Shown piece by piece: positions 9,171 through 16,557 of a stretch of 64,000 nucleotides of DNA. Under the pieces are notes generated by a model. That model made no database searches. It was not told the origin of the DNA and was given only the letters and a program-made list of their open reading frames with translations. The stretch is from Rubrivivax sp. (GTDB lineage Bacteria; Pseudomonadota; Gammaproteobacteria; Burkholderiales; Burkholderiaceae_C): NCBI GenBank assembly GCA_016719535.1, contig JADJYX010000001.1, positions 372,001 to 436,000 on the forward strand. The letters are read 5' to 3'. A program made the position numbers and the translations under genes. Position 1 is the stretch's first letter. Every line of letters starts with the position of its first letter.

Positions 9171-10371
9171 AGCTCGACCGCGGCGTCCACCTCACCTACT
9201 GCAGCAACATCCACCCCGGCGAATCCTGGGCCGAGGTGCGGGACAACCTCGATCGCCATGTGCGCGCGGTGCGTGACCGCGTGCAGCCCGGCTGCGACTT
9301 CGGCATCGGGCTGCGGTTGTCGGCGCGCGCCGCCGCCGAGCTCGCCGAGCCGCAGGCCTTGTCCGAGCTGCGCGCCTTCCTCGCGCGCGAACGAATGTAC
9401 GTCTTCACGATCAACGGTTTTCCGTACGGCGCCTTTCATGGCACGCCGGTGAAGGCCGAGGTCTACCGCCCCGACTGGCGCGATCCGGAACGGCTGCGTT
9501 ATACGAACCAGCTGGCCGACCTGCTGGCGGCGCTGCTGCCCGACGACGCCGGCCTCGACGGCAGCGTCAGCACCGTGCCCGGGGCCTTCAAGCCGGCGCT
9601 GGCCGGCGCGGCGGACGTGCAGACCATGGTCGAGCACCTGCTGGCCCATGTCGCCCACCTGGTGGCCCTGCGCGCGCGCACCGGTCGGCGCATCGCGCTG
9701 GCGCTCGAGCCCGAGCCGCACTGCTTCCTCGAGACCATCGCCGAGGTGGTCGACTTCTTCGGCCGCCACCTGTTCGGCCCGGCCGCCGTGCAGCGGCTGG
9801 CGGCGCTGACGGCACTGGACGCCACCGCGGCCGCGCGGGCCTTGCGCGAGCACCTCGGCCTGTGCCTGGACCTGTGCCATGCCGCGGTGGAATACGAATC
9901 CGCCGCCGAGGGCCTGCGGCAGCTGGACGCGGCGGGCATCCGCGTGCACAAGATGCAGGTCAGCGCCGGCCTGCGGCTGCCGGCGCTCGACGCCAAGCCC
10001 TGGCCGCGCTGCGGCGCTTCGACGATGCGGTCTATCTGCACCAGGTGGTCGAGCGCACGGCTCTCGGACTGCACCGCTACGCCGATCTGCCGGCGGCCTT
10101 CGCGGCGCTGCCGGACGGCGCGGCAGCTACCGACCGCGAGTGGCGCGTGCACTTCCACGTGCCGATCTTCCTCGACCGCATCGAGCCGTTCGAGTCGACG
10201 CAGGCCTTCGTCCGCGAGGTGCTCGCGATCCAGCGTGCGCGCCCGGTATCGGCGCACCTGGAGGTCGAGACCTACACCTGGGACGTGCTGCCCGCCCCTT
10301 TGCGCAGCGGCTCGGTCGACGCCGCCATCGCACGCGAACTCGACTGGGTGCGGCACGAGCTGACGGCATGA
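9167..10371 (+). pseudogene. eboE: EboE, xylose isomerase-like TIM barrel, interrupted by a frameshift
   Basis: The start is GTG 9167 within the eboD stop. The first part (residues 1 to about 277, L-T-Y-C-S-N-I-H-P-G-E-S-W-A-E near the start and L-G-L-C-L-D-L-C-H-A-A-V-E in the middle) matches xylose-isomerase-like TIM barrels of the EboE type. After codon AAG at 9995-9997 homology continues only in the other frame, from CTG 10000 (A-L-A-A-L-R-R-F-D-D-A-V-Y-L-H-Q) to the stop at 10369-10371. Adding one G after 9997 restores a continuous reading (GCC AAG GCC CTG GCC). So the sequence shows a one-base deletion. It may be a true inactivating mutation, a sequencing or assembly error, or programmed frameshifting. 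The rest of the cluster is intact, which favours an error or a recent mutation. The full-length product would be about 400 residues. The stop overlaps the eboC start by ATGA. Confidence 0.8.
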
Positions 10372-11240
10372 AACTGGCACTGGCCCTGCAACTGGGCCGC
10401 ATCTCCAACCTGCCCACCGTGTGGACCAACGTGCTGGCCGGCGCGCTGCTGGCCGGCGGCAGCCTGGGCGATGCGCGGCTGCCCTTGCTGATGCTGGCGC
10501 TGTCCTGCTTCTACATCGGCGGCATGTTTCTCAACGATGCCTTCGACCGCGACTTCGATGCACGGCATCGACCCGAGCGGCCGATCCCGTCCGGCCGCGT
10601 GTCGGCGCGGCAGGTCTTCACCATCGGCTTCGGCTTGCTGGCCGCCGGCCTCGTCGCCATCGCCTGGCAGGGCCAGGCTGCCGCGGGTGGGCCGGCCTGG
10701 CACGCGCTGGCGGCTGCCTGCGCCCTGGCGGTGGCGATCGTGTTCTACGACGCCTTCCACAAGAACAACCCGCTGAGCCCGCTGGTCATGGGCCTGTGCC
10801 GCGTGCTCGTCGTCGTCACGGCGGCCTATGCCTACACGGCGTCGCCGCCTTCGGCGGTCTGGCTGGCAGCGACCGGGCTGCTGTGCCACCTGATCGGCCT
10901 GACCTACATCGCCAAGCAGGAGCACCTCGACCGCATCGGCCACCTCTGGCCGCTGGGCTTCCTGGCCCTGCCGCTTCTGTACGGCGCATCGCTGGCGGTT
11001 TCGGCGCCGCTGGCCGCGCTGCCGCTCGTGCTGTATGCGGCCGTGCTGGTGCTGGCCCTGGGGCTGCTGCGCCGGCGCCGGCCCGGCGATGTGCCCAGGG
11101 CCGTCGTCACCTTGATTGCCGGCATGTCGCTGTTCGACAGCGTGGTGCTCGCCGGCGCCGGTCAGGCGGGCGCGGCCGCCCTCGCCATCGCTGCATTCGT
11201 GCTGACGCTGGCGCTGCAGAAGTGGGTCTCGGGGACCTGA
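10368..11240 (+). CDS. eboC: EboC, UbiA-family prenyltransferase
   Basis: 290 residues, about eight or nine hydrophobic helices. The UbiA superfamily Asp-rich motif is clear: N-D-A-F-D-R-D-F-D at about residues 55-63, with R-P-E-R-P-I-P-S-G-R immediately after. The second motif region is Y-D-A-F-H-K (about residue 125) and F-Y-D-A is present, although it is shorter than the classic second NDxxD motif. The start ATG 10368 overlaps the eboE stop. The enzyme is expected to transfer a prenyl chain at the inner membrane. In ebo clusters this protein is thought to act with EboD and EboE on an unidentified small molecule. It is the last gene of the cluster. Confidence 0.87.
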   Translation: MKLALALQLGRISNLPTVWTNVLAGALLAGGSLGDARLPLLMLALSCFYIGGMFLNDAFDRDFDARHRPERPIPSGRVSARQVFTIGFGLLAAGLVAIAWQGQAAAGGPAWHALAAACALAVAIVFYDAFHKNNPLSPLVMGLCRVLVVVTAAYAYTASPPSAVWLAATGLLCHLIGLTYIAKQEHLDRIGHLWPLGFLALPLLYGASLAVSAPLAALPLVLYAAVLVLALGLLRRRRPGDVPRAVVTLIAGMSLFDSVVLAGAGQAGAAALAIAAFVLTLALQKWVSGT

Positions 11241-11257
11241 TCGCCACCCTCCCCGGC

Positions 11258-11271
11258 GCAACAACTGTTGC
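11258..11271. repeat. Short perfect inverted repeat GCAACA-AC-TGTTGC
   Basis: Six-base perfect arms with a 2-base centre in the spacer after eboC. It could be a small operator for the following gene at 11404 or just a chance palindrome. There is no T-run, so it is not a typical terminator. Confidence 0.3.
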
Positions 11272-11403
11272 AGCACGTCAGCCCGCCCTGCATCGGCTGA
11301 CAGCTGGCAACGCCCTTCACCCCTGGTCCGCGCCGATGCGGCCGGCGTCGCCGACGATCGCGGCACGCGGCTGCGGCCGAGCCCTGACCGAAGGAGTGAT
11401 CCC

Positions 11404-12048
11404 ATGAAGAACCCGACCCCCCTGCAGCGAACCGGCCTCGCAGCCGGCCTGCTGGTGCTGGCCTCGGCATCGGCGCTGGCCGGCGACGGCCTGGCCTCGC
11501 TGGCCTATGCCGGCGGCGAGGCGCTGGCGCCCGAGCACGAGGCGCGCCTGCTGTCGATGACCACCACGCCCGGCGGCAGCCTCACCCGTGACGAGGTGCG
11601 CCGGCAGCTCGCCGAGGCCCGGCAGGACGGCACGCTGGCCGAGGCCGGCGAGATCGCCGAAACGCCGCGCGTGCTGGTCGCGCGCAGCAGCGCCAACGAG
11701 CGCCAGGTGCGCGAGATCCTGGCCGCGCAGGAGGCCGAACGCACCCGGCTGGCAGCCGCCGAGGCCGAGGCCGAGGCGCGCCGGCAGGCCCAGGTGACGG
11801 TGCTGGCGCAGGCCGCGCCGGTGGACCCGGCGGCGGCCGAGGCCGTGTCGGGCAGCCCGGCCGCCGAGCCCGCGGCCATCCCGCCGGCCCTGGCCGATGC
11901 GGCCGGCCCGGCGCCGGCGGTGCCCGGCGACGAGCGCGATGACCGCCCCGGCGACGGCCCCGCAGACCGCCCGGCCCTGGCCCCGCTGGAGCTGCCCGCG
12001 ACGCGCCCGTCGGAGCTGCCGGTCGAGACGCTGATCGACAAGGACTGA
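11404..12048 (+). CDS. Secreted DUF4148-like protein, Ala/Glu/Pro-rich
   Basis: 214 residues. ATG 11404 has a good ribosome binding site (GAAGGAG at 11390-11396). A signal peptide spans residues 1 to about 27 (hydrophobic L-A-A-G-L-L-V-L-A-S-A-S-A-L-A-G). The segment S-L-T-R-D-E-V-R-R-Q-L-A-E-A-R-Q-D-G-T-L near residue 60 resembles the DUF4148 pattern found in small exported Burkholderiales proteins. An Ala/Glu/Arg-rich helical region follows (residues about 95-135), then a Pro/Ala/Asp-rich low-complexity tail ending L-P-V-E-T-L-I-D-K-D. No function is known. It is probably monocistronic. Confidence 0.65.
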   Translation: MKNPTPLQRTGLAAGLLVLASASALAGDGLASLAYAGGEALAPEHEARLLSMTTTPGGSLTRDEVRRQLAEARQDGTLAEAGEIAETPRVLVARSSANERQVREILAAQEAERTRLAAAEAEAEARRQAQVTVLAQAAPVDPAAAEAVSGSPAAEPAAIPPALADAAGPAPAVPGDERDDRPGDGPADRPALAPLELPATRPSELPVETLIDKD

Positions 12049-12149
12049 CGCCACACCCGGCCCGCGGTTGGCGCGGAACTTCGGCGCGGCCTTCGGTACG
12101 CCGCGGCCAGGCGCGTGGCCTGTTCGATGGCGAGCGCGGCACCGGCACG

Positions 12150-12298
12150 GCCATCGTCGGCACCGAAGACGCGCGCCAGCCGATGCCGGCAATGATCAGG
12201 TGGTCACCGTTGGCCTCGATCCGGCGCGCCAGCCCGGTGATGTCGGCTGCCGTCATGCCGCCGCCCATCAGTTCGATGGGCGAAATGCGGTGGATCAC
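12150..12298 (-). pseudogene. Fragment of a FadH-type 2,4-dienoyl-CoA reductase
   Basis: On the minus strand the translated segment I-S-P-I-E-L-M-G-G-G-M-T-A-A-D-I and, further on, D-H-L-I-I-A-G-I-G-W-R-A-S-S-V-P-T-M-A resembles the barrel core of the old-yellow-enzyme part of 2,4-dienoyl-CoA reductase, where a GIGWHEARxPTIA-type motif is conserved. Only about 50 residues remain; both ends dissolve into unrelated sequence, and no start or cofactor domains remain. This is a dead gene fragment. The assignment is from motif memory and should be confirmed by a protein search. Confidence 0.5.
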
Positions 12299-12447
12299 CG
12301 GGCCTGGGCCCGTGCCGCGGTCCTGCCGAAGCTGGCGATCGTCGACCCGGCCGCCTGCACGGTGAGCGCGCGCGGCGGATGCGCCTTGATGCGCGCCCCC
12401 TCACTTCTCGACCTCGATCTGCGTCGACAGGCGAGTACGCGGCCAGC

Positions 12448-12795
12448 CTGGACGGTGTGACGCTCGATGGCGAGTTGATCGTCGAGATCAAGTGCCCGTA
12501 CAAGGGCCAGGGGTCGGCGCTGTGGCGGGCGGTCGAGGCCGGCGAGGTGCCCGAGCACTACCGGATGCAGGCGCAGCACCAGCTGATGGTCAGCGGGGCT
12601 GCCTTCGCCCACCTGTGGGTGTTCGACGGCAAGGTCGGGCTGCTGCGCGAGATCCGGCCAGAGGCGCCGGCGGCGGAGGTCATCCGCCAGAGCCCCGCCG
12701 CAGCGCCGGGTTCGTCGCTTTTTGGGGCGGAAACCCTGCCCGGCCCCTACACAGCCCCTGCACGGCGCCCGAAAACAACAAAGCCCAGCGGGTGA
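12448..12795 (+). pseudogene. Fragment of a phage YqaJ/lambda-type exonuclease
   Basis: The segment Y-A-A-S-L-D-G-V-T-L-D-G-E-L-I-V-E-I-K-C-P-Y-K-G resembles the active-site core of YqaJ-family viral recombinase exonucleases: S-L-D-G plus the E-I-K-C-P motif give the metal-binding Asp, Glu and Lys. It continues with V-P-E-H-Y-R-M-Q-A-Q-H-Q-L-M-V-S-G, also typical. The N-terminal half of the enzyme is missing; upstream codons (from a possible ATG at 12379) are not recognisable. The fragment ends 26 bases before tRNA-Phe, in the position where an element integrated at the 3' end of that tRNA would lie. I interpret it as a prophage remnant. Confidence 0.6.
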
Positions 12796-12804
12796 GGCTG
12801 GGCT
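12772..12804 (-). terminator. Rho-independent terminator of tRNA-Phe
   Basis: On the minus strand, 8-base arms AGCCCAGC and GCTGGGCT (12797-12804 and 12782-12789) enclose a 7-base loop and are followed by TTTGTTGTTTT. It begins 17 bases after the tRNA 3' end, so it fits termination of the tRNA transcript. Confidence 0.8.
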
Positions 12805-12820
12805 AAGTCGTTGATTTATT

Positions 12821-12896
12821 TGGTGGCCTGGGGCGGAATCGAACCACCGACACGCGGATTTTCAATCCGCTGCTCTACCAACTGAGCTACCAGGCC
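12821..12896 (-). tRNA. tRNA-Phe (anticodon GAA)
   Basis: 76 bases on the minus strand with encoded CCA. The acceptor stem is GGCCTGG paired with CCAGGCC, then discriminator A and CCA. The D-arm GCTCAGTTGGTAGAGC is canonical. The anticodon stem GCGGA/TCCGC encloses loop TTGAAAA with anticodon GAA (complement at 12861-12863). The T-arm contains GGTTCGATTCC. A -10-like TATACT lies just upstream on the minus strand (12908-12913 region). Confidence 0.97.
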
Positions 12897-12935
12897 GAAG
12901 CGTCGGAGTATAGCGGCTCTCGCACCATGCCCCAC

Positions 12936-13637
12936 TCAGGCGGCGCCGCGCTTGTTGCGGCTGAGGTCCACACCCAGCTGCTTGAGCTTGCGGTACAGGT
13001 GGGTGCGCTCGAGGCCCGTCTTTTCAGCCACGCGCGTCATCGAGCCGCCTTCCTTGGCCAGGTGAAACTCGAAGTAGCTCTTCTCGAAGGCGTCGCGCGC
13101 CTCGCGCAGCGGGCGGTCGAGGTCGAAGCTCTGTTCGGACCGCGGGCCGCTGGGCACCACCACAGGCAGGGGCGCAGCGACCAGACCACCGCCCGTGCCC
13201 TCGCCCGGAAGGCCGCCGCCCTCGCCGCGCGCCGCCGGGCCTCCCCCGTTGGCCGGCGCGGGGCCACGCCCGCCGGGCTTGACCAGCGCCACCTCCACCG
13301 CGCGCAGCAGCTTCTGCAGCGTGATGGGCTTCTCGAGGAAGGCGCTGGCACCGAACTTGGTGGCCTCGACGGCGGTGTCGATGGTGCCGTGGCCGCTCAT
13401 CATGATCACCGGCATGCTCAGCATGCCGGTGGCGCCCCATTCCTTGAGCAGGCTGATGCCGTCGACGTCGGGCATCCAGATGTCCAGCAGCACCAGATCG
13501 GGCCGCAGCGATTCGCGCACGCTGCGGGCCTGGGCCGCGTTTTCCGCCAGCTCGACGGTGTGGCCTTCGTCGGTGAGGATCTCCGACAGCAGGGCCCGGA
13601 TGCCCAGCTCGTCGTCTACGACCAATATGGTTGCCAT
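12936..13637 (-). CDS. NtrX-like response regulator, receiver plus Fis-type HTH, no AAA+ domain
   Basis: 233 residues. The receiver domain (residues 1-125) has the acidic pair in V-V-D-D-E, the phospho-acceptor Asp in V-L-L-D-I-W-M-P near residue 52, and Lys in F-L-E-K-P-I. A Gly/Pro/Ala-rich linker follows (about 130-165), then a C-terminal Fis-like helix-turn-helix (M-T-R-V-A-E-K-T-G-L-E-R-T-H-L-Y-R-K-L). It reads as an NtrX whose sigma-54 ATPase domain has been replaced by a short linker, so it cannot activate sigma-54 directly. The start is ATG 13637, at the conserved A-T-I-L-V-V-D-D sequence; a longer frame would run into the kinase gene. It lies 7 bases after the kinase stop, so the two are coexpressed. 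Confidence 0.85.
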   Translation of the reverse strand: MATILVVDDELGIRALLSEILTDEGHTVELAENAAQARSVRESLRPDLVLLDIWMPDVDGISLLKEWGATGMLSMPVIMMSGHGTIDTAVEATKFGASAFLEKPITLQKLLRAVEVALVKPGGRGPAPANGGGPAARGEGGGLPGEGTGGGLVAAPLPVVVPSGPRSEQSFDLDRPLREARDAFEKSYFEFHLAKEGGSMTRVAEKTGLERTHLYRKLKQLGVDLSRNKRGAA

Positions 13638-13644
13638 GCGCGAT

Positions 13645-15954
13645 TCAATGCACCTGTGTCGCACCACCGCTGGCTGCGGCGGGGCCGTCGGATGCCAGAC
13701 TGGCGGACGGTGCGGCAGCAGCCGCAGGTGCGAAGTTCGAAAATGATAGCGAAACTCGTGCCCCGATCACCTCGCCCTCGGGATCGTCTCCCTGATGCAG
13801 GTTGACGACGCGCAAGCGCGCGTGGTGTTCGTCGGCAATCTTCTTCACCACCGCCAGGCCCAGGCCCGTGCCCTTGGCCTTGGTGGTGACGTAGGGTTCG
13901 AAGGCGCGCTTGAGCACCTTCTCGGCAAAGCCGGGGCCATTGTCGATGACGGTCAGGCGCACGGCGCGCAGCTCGCCCTGCTCGCCCAGCGCGGTGGACG
14001 TGCGCACCAGCACATGGCCATGGTCCTGGTCCGACACCGCGTCCAGCGCGTTCTGCACCAGGTTGTGGATGACCTGGCGCAGCTGCGTGGCGTCGCCCAT
14101 GATGCGCGGCAGCGCGGGCTCGATCTGCGCCGACAGCACGCCACTGTCGAGCGCGGTGCCATACAGCGCCAGCACCTCCTGCACCAGCGGGTTCAGCGCC
14201 AGCGGCTTCATCTGCGCCGCCGGCAGCCGGGCGTAGTCGCGGAATTCGTTGACCAGGCGCTGCATCGCCTGCACCTGGTTGACGATGGTGCCGACCGAGC
14301 GCAGCAGCAGGCTCTGGTCGGGGCCGGTGAGCTTGGCCTCGAGCTTGTGCTGCAGCCGCTCGGCCGACAGCTGGATGGGCGTCAGCGGGTTCTTGATCTC
14401 GTGCGCCAGGCGCCGCGCCACCTCGCCCCAGGCGGCGCTGCGCTGCGCCGAGACGACCTCGGTGATGTCGTCGAAGACGAGCAGCCGCATGCCGCCGGGC
14501 AGATGCGCACCGCGCACCAGCAGGCTGATGCCGCTGCCGTCGCCGCGCGCCAGTTCGAAGCTCTCCTGCCAGTGGTCGCGCTCGCCGGCCTCGGGGCTGG
14601 TGCGCAGCAGCTCGAAGCGCTGGTCGATGCTGCGCGCCAGCACCTCCAGTTCGGGCACCTCGCCCAGGCCGCGGCCGCGCCAGGCGCCGAAGGGCAGGCG
14701 CAGGATGCGCGTGGCACCCGGGTTGACGGTGTCGATGCGGCCCTCGCGGTCGAGCACGATGACACCGGCGCTCAGCGTATCGAGGATGGTCTGCAGCCGC
14801 GTGCGCGCGCCTTCCATCTGCGCCACGCCGCGCTGCACCTGCTCGCGTGCCTCGGCCAGCTGCGCCGTCATGTCGGCGAACGAGCGCGTCAGCCCGCCCA
14901 GTTCGTCGCGGGATGCGAATACCGGCTTGGCCGTCAGGTCCCCGGCCGCCACCTGGCGCACGCCGTCGGCCAGCAGCAGCAAGGGCCGCGCCAGCTGCGT
15001 GCCCAGCAGGATGGCCAGCAGCACGGCACCGAAGACGGCCAGGATCAGCGCCAGCGTCAGCGTGCCGATGTACATGCGGCGCAGGCTGTCGCGCGCCAGC
15101 GCGCGCTGCTGGTATTCGCTGTAGGCCGTCTGCACCGCCAGCGCATTGAGCGCCAGCGTGCGCGACAGTGGCTGCACCAGCAGCAGGAAGCGGTCTTCGG
15201 CCGGCGACAGCGCCAGCGCACGGCTGGGCACGCGCGCCAGCGCGCGCACGCGGGCGCTGCCGCCAGGGCTGGCCAGCGCTTCTTCGTCCAGGCCGTCGAT
15301 CTGGCTGGCCACGCCGGTGCCGCGCGCCTGCCGCAGCAGCGTGGCGCCGGGCCGGTCGGGCGCCACCGTGGTGGTGCCGCTGCCGGCCGTCAGCAGCACC
15401 TGGCCGCTGCCGCCCACCAGCGCCAGATCGGCGGCCCCGAGCTGCTCGCGCAGGCGCTCCAGGCCCAGCGGCGTGGTGGCCACGGTGCCGTCGCCCAGGC
15501 GCTCGGCACCCAGCCGCGCCTTCGCCGCCAGGTCGGCGGCCAGCGTATCCAGCGTGCCCTTGCCCAGCGACAGGCCGGCATCCAGCGCGCCGGCCAGGCG
15601 CACGTCGAACCAGGCCTCGATGCTGCGCGAGACGAACTGGTACGACACCGTATAGATGGTCAGGCCCGGCAGCACCCCCAGCAGCGCAAAGATGCCGGCC
15701 AGCTTGATCAGCAGCCGGCTGCCGAATTTGCCGCGCCGCAGCCGCACGGCCAGCCGGATGGCGGCAAAGCCGATGACGAGGGTCAGCAGCCCGGCCACCG
15801 CCACGTTGGCCCAGAACAGCCAGACGAAGCGCCGCTCGCTGGCGCTGCCGCCGCCACCGTCGAGGCCCATGCGCACGACGAAGGCCAGCACCAGGATGAG
15901 GCCGGTGGTCGCGGTCAGGGCGACGATCCAGGCCCAGCGCGCCGAGCGGGTCAT
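13645..15954 (-). CDS. NtrY-like membrane sensor histidine kinase
   Basis: 769 residues. Two or three N-terminal helices (residues 8-30, 43-70 and about 88-110), a long periplasmic sensor region, another helix near 295-320, then HAMP (L-A-D-G-V-R-Q-V-A-A-G-D-L-T-A). A PAS domain follows (D-T-L-S-A-G-V-I-V-L-D-R-E-G-R-I). The dimerisation/phosphoacceptor box is R-R-L-A-H-E-I-K-N-P-L-T-P near residue 518. The ATPase domain has N-A-L-D-A, D-N-G-P-G-F and G-T-G-L-G-L-A boxes. This is the NtrY architecture. It lies in the conserved order rsmB-DUF4390-ntrY-ntrX. The natural signal is unknown; NtrY homologues respond to nitrogen or redox conditions. Confidence 0.88.
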   Translation of the reverse strand: MTRSARWAWIVALTATTGLILVLAFVVRMGLDGGGGSASERRFVWLFWANVAVAGLLTLVIGFAAIRLAVRLRRGKFGSRLLIKLAGIFALLGVLPGLTIYTVSYQFVSRSIEAWFDVRLAGALDAGLSLGKGTLDTLAADLAAKARLGAERLGDGTVATTPLGLERLREQLGAADLALVGGSGQVLLTAGSGTTTVAPDRPGATLLRQARGTGVASQIDGLDEEALASPGGSARVRALARVPSRALALSPAEDRFLLLVQPLSRTLALNALAVQTAYSEYQQRALARDSLRRMYIGTLTLALILAVFGAVLLAILLGTQLARPLLLLADGVRQVAAGDLTAKPVFASRDELGGLTRSFADMTAQLAEAREQVQRGVAQMEGARTRLQTILDTLSAGVIVLDREGRIDTVNPGATRILRLPFGAWRGRGLGEVPELEVLARSIDQRFELLRTSPEAGERDHWQESFELARGDGSGISLLVRGAHLPGGMRLLVFDDITEVVSAQRSAAWGEVARRLAHEIKNPLTPIQLSAERLQHKLEAKLTGPDQSLLLRSVGTIVNQVQAMQRLVNEFRDYARLPAAQMKPLALNPLVQEVLALYGTALDSGVLSAQIEPALPRIMGDATQLRQVIHNLVQNALDAVSDQDHGHVLVRTSTALGEQGELRAVRLTVIDNGPGFAEKVLKRAFEPYVTTKAKGTGLGLAVVKKIADEHHARLRVVNLHQGDDPEGEVIGARVSLSFSNFAPAAAAAPSASLASDGPAAASGGATQVH

Positions 15955-15967
15955 GGCGGGGCGCGAT

Positions 15968-16543
15968 TCATTCCAGCTTCAACGTGCGCTCGGCGCCGAG
16001 CGAGAAGTCGCTCGCACCGGTCAGGCCGATGAGCATCGGGCTCGGCAGCTGCGAGGTATCCAGCCGCCAGAAGAACTCGACATAGTGCCGGCTGTCGGGG
16101 TCGACCTGCGCCAGTTCGGCCAGCCGCCACTGGGCGGTGCGCGTCACCACGACCATGGCCTCGTCCAGCGTCGGAAAGCTCTGACTCAAGCCCCCGAGGC
16201 CGACGCGCCAGGTGCTCGTCAGGGGCTGGTACGCGAGCCGCCAGGTGCGACCGACGCGGGCGATGCGCTCGTCGCGCCAGTACCAGCGGTTGCGCCACAG
16301 CGTGGCCTGGGCCGCAAAATAGATCGGCACGCCGCGCTGCAGCGCGTCCTCGACCGCGCGCGGCAGTGTCACCTGGGCCAGAAATTCGACCATCAGCGCG
16401 CCGTCGACGCGTGACAGCTGCAGCGTGGTCAGCTCGACCCCCGCCCGCGCCACCCTGGGCAAGCACAGACCCGCCAATACCCCGGCCCCCAGTCCCAGCA
16501 GCTGGCGTCGATGGATTCGACTCGAGGGCCGCTGCTGGTGCAT
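15968..16543 (-). CDS. DUF4390 secreted protein
   Basis: 191 residues. ATG 16543 lies 14 bases after the rsmB stop. The N-terminus R-I-H-R-R-Q-L-L-G-L-G-A-G-V-L-A-G-L-C-L is a signal sequence with a twin Arg reminiscent of Tat substrates. The rest is the DUF4390 domain: R-V-D-G-A-L-M-V-E-F near residue 45, then R-W-Y-W-R-D-E-R-I and the late H-Y-V-E-F-F-W-R-L-D segment. DUF4390 proteins have no known activity, but they are regularly encoded between rsmB and the ntrYX kinase pair in betaproteobacteria, which suggests a link with envelope sensing. Confidence 0.82.
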   Translation of the reverse strand: MHQQRPSSRIHRRQLLGLGAGVLAGLCLPRVARAGVELTTLQLSRVDGALMVEFLAQVTLPRAVEDALQRGVPIYFAAQATLWRNRWYWRDERIARVGRTWRLAYQPLTSTWRVGLGGLSQSFPTLDEAMVVVTRTAQWRLAELAQVDPDSRHYVEFFWRLDTSQLPSPMLIGLTGASDFSLGAERTLKLE

Positions 16544-16557
16544 GGTGGGTGGAGGCG

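Noticed and set aside
13636..15972. Extra copies of the recX inverted-repeat element, because GCGCGATTCA also occurs near 13636 and 15960
   Set aside because: Only about 10-11 bases are shared and both lie at gene junctions without the rest of the arm; most likely chance.
13795..16032. A 745-codon plus-strand frame opposite the NtrY-like kinase
   Set aside because: Gln/His/Arg-rich composition and no domain; the minus-strand kinase is clearly real.
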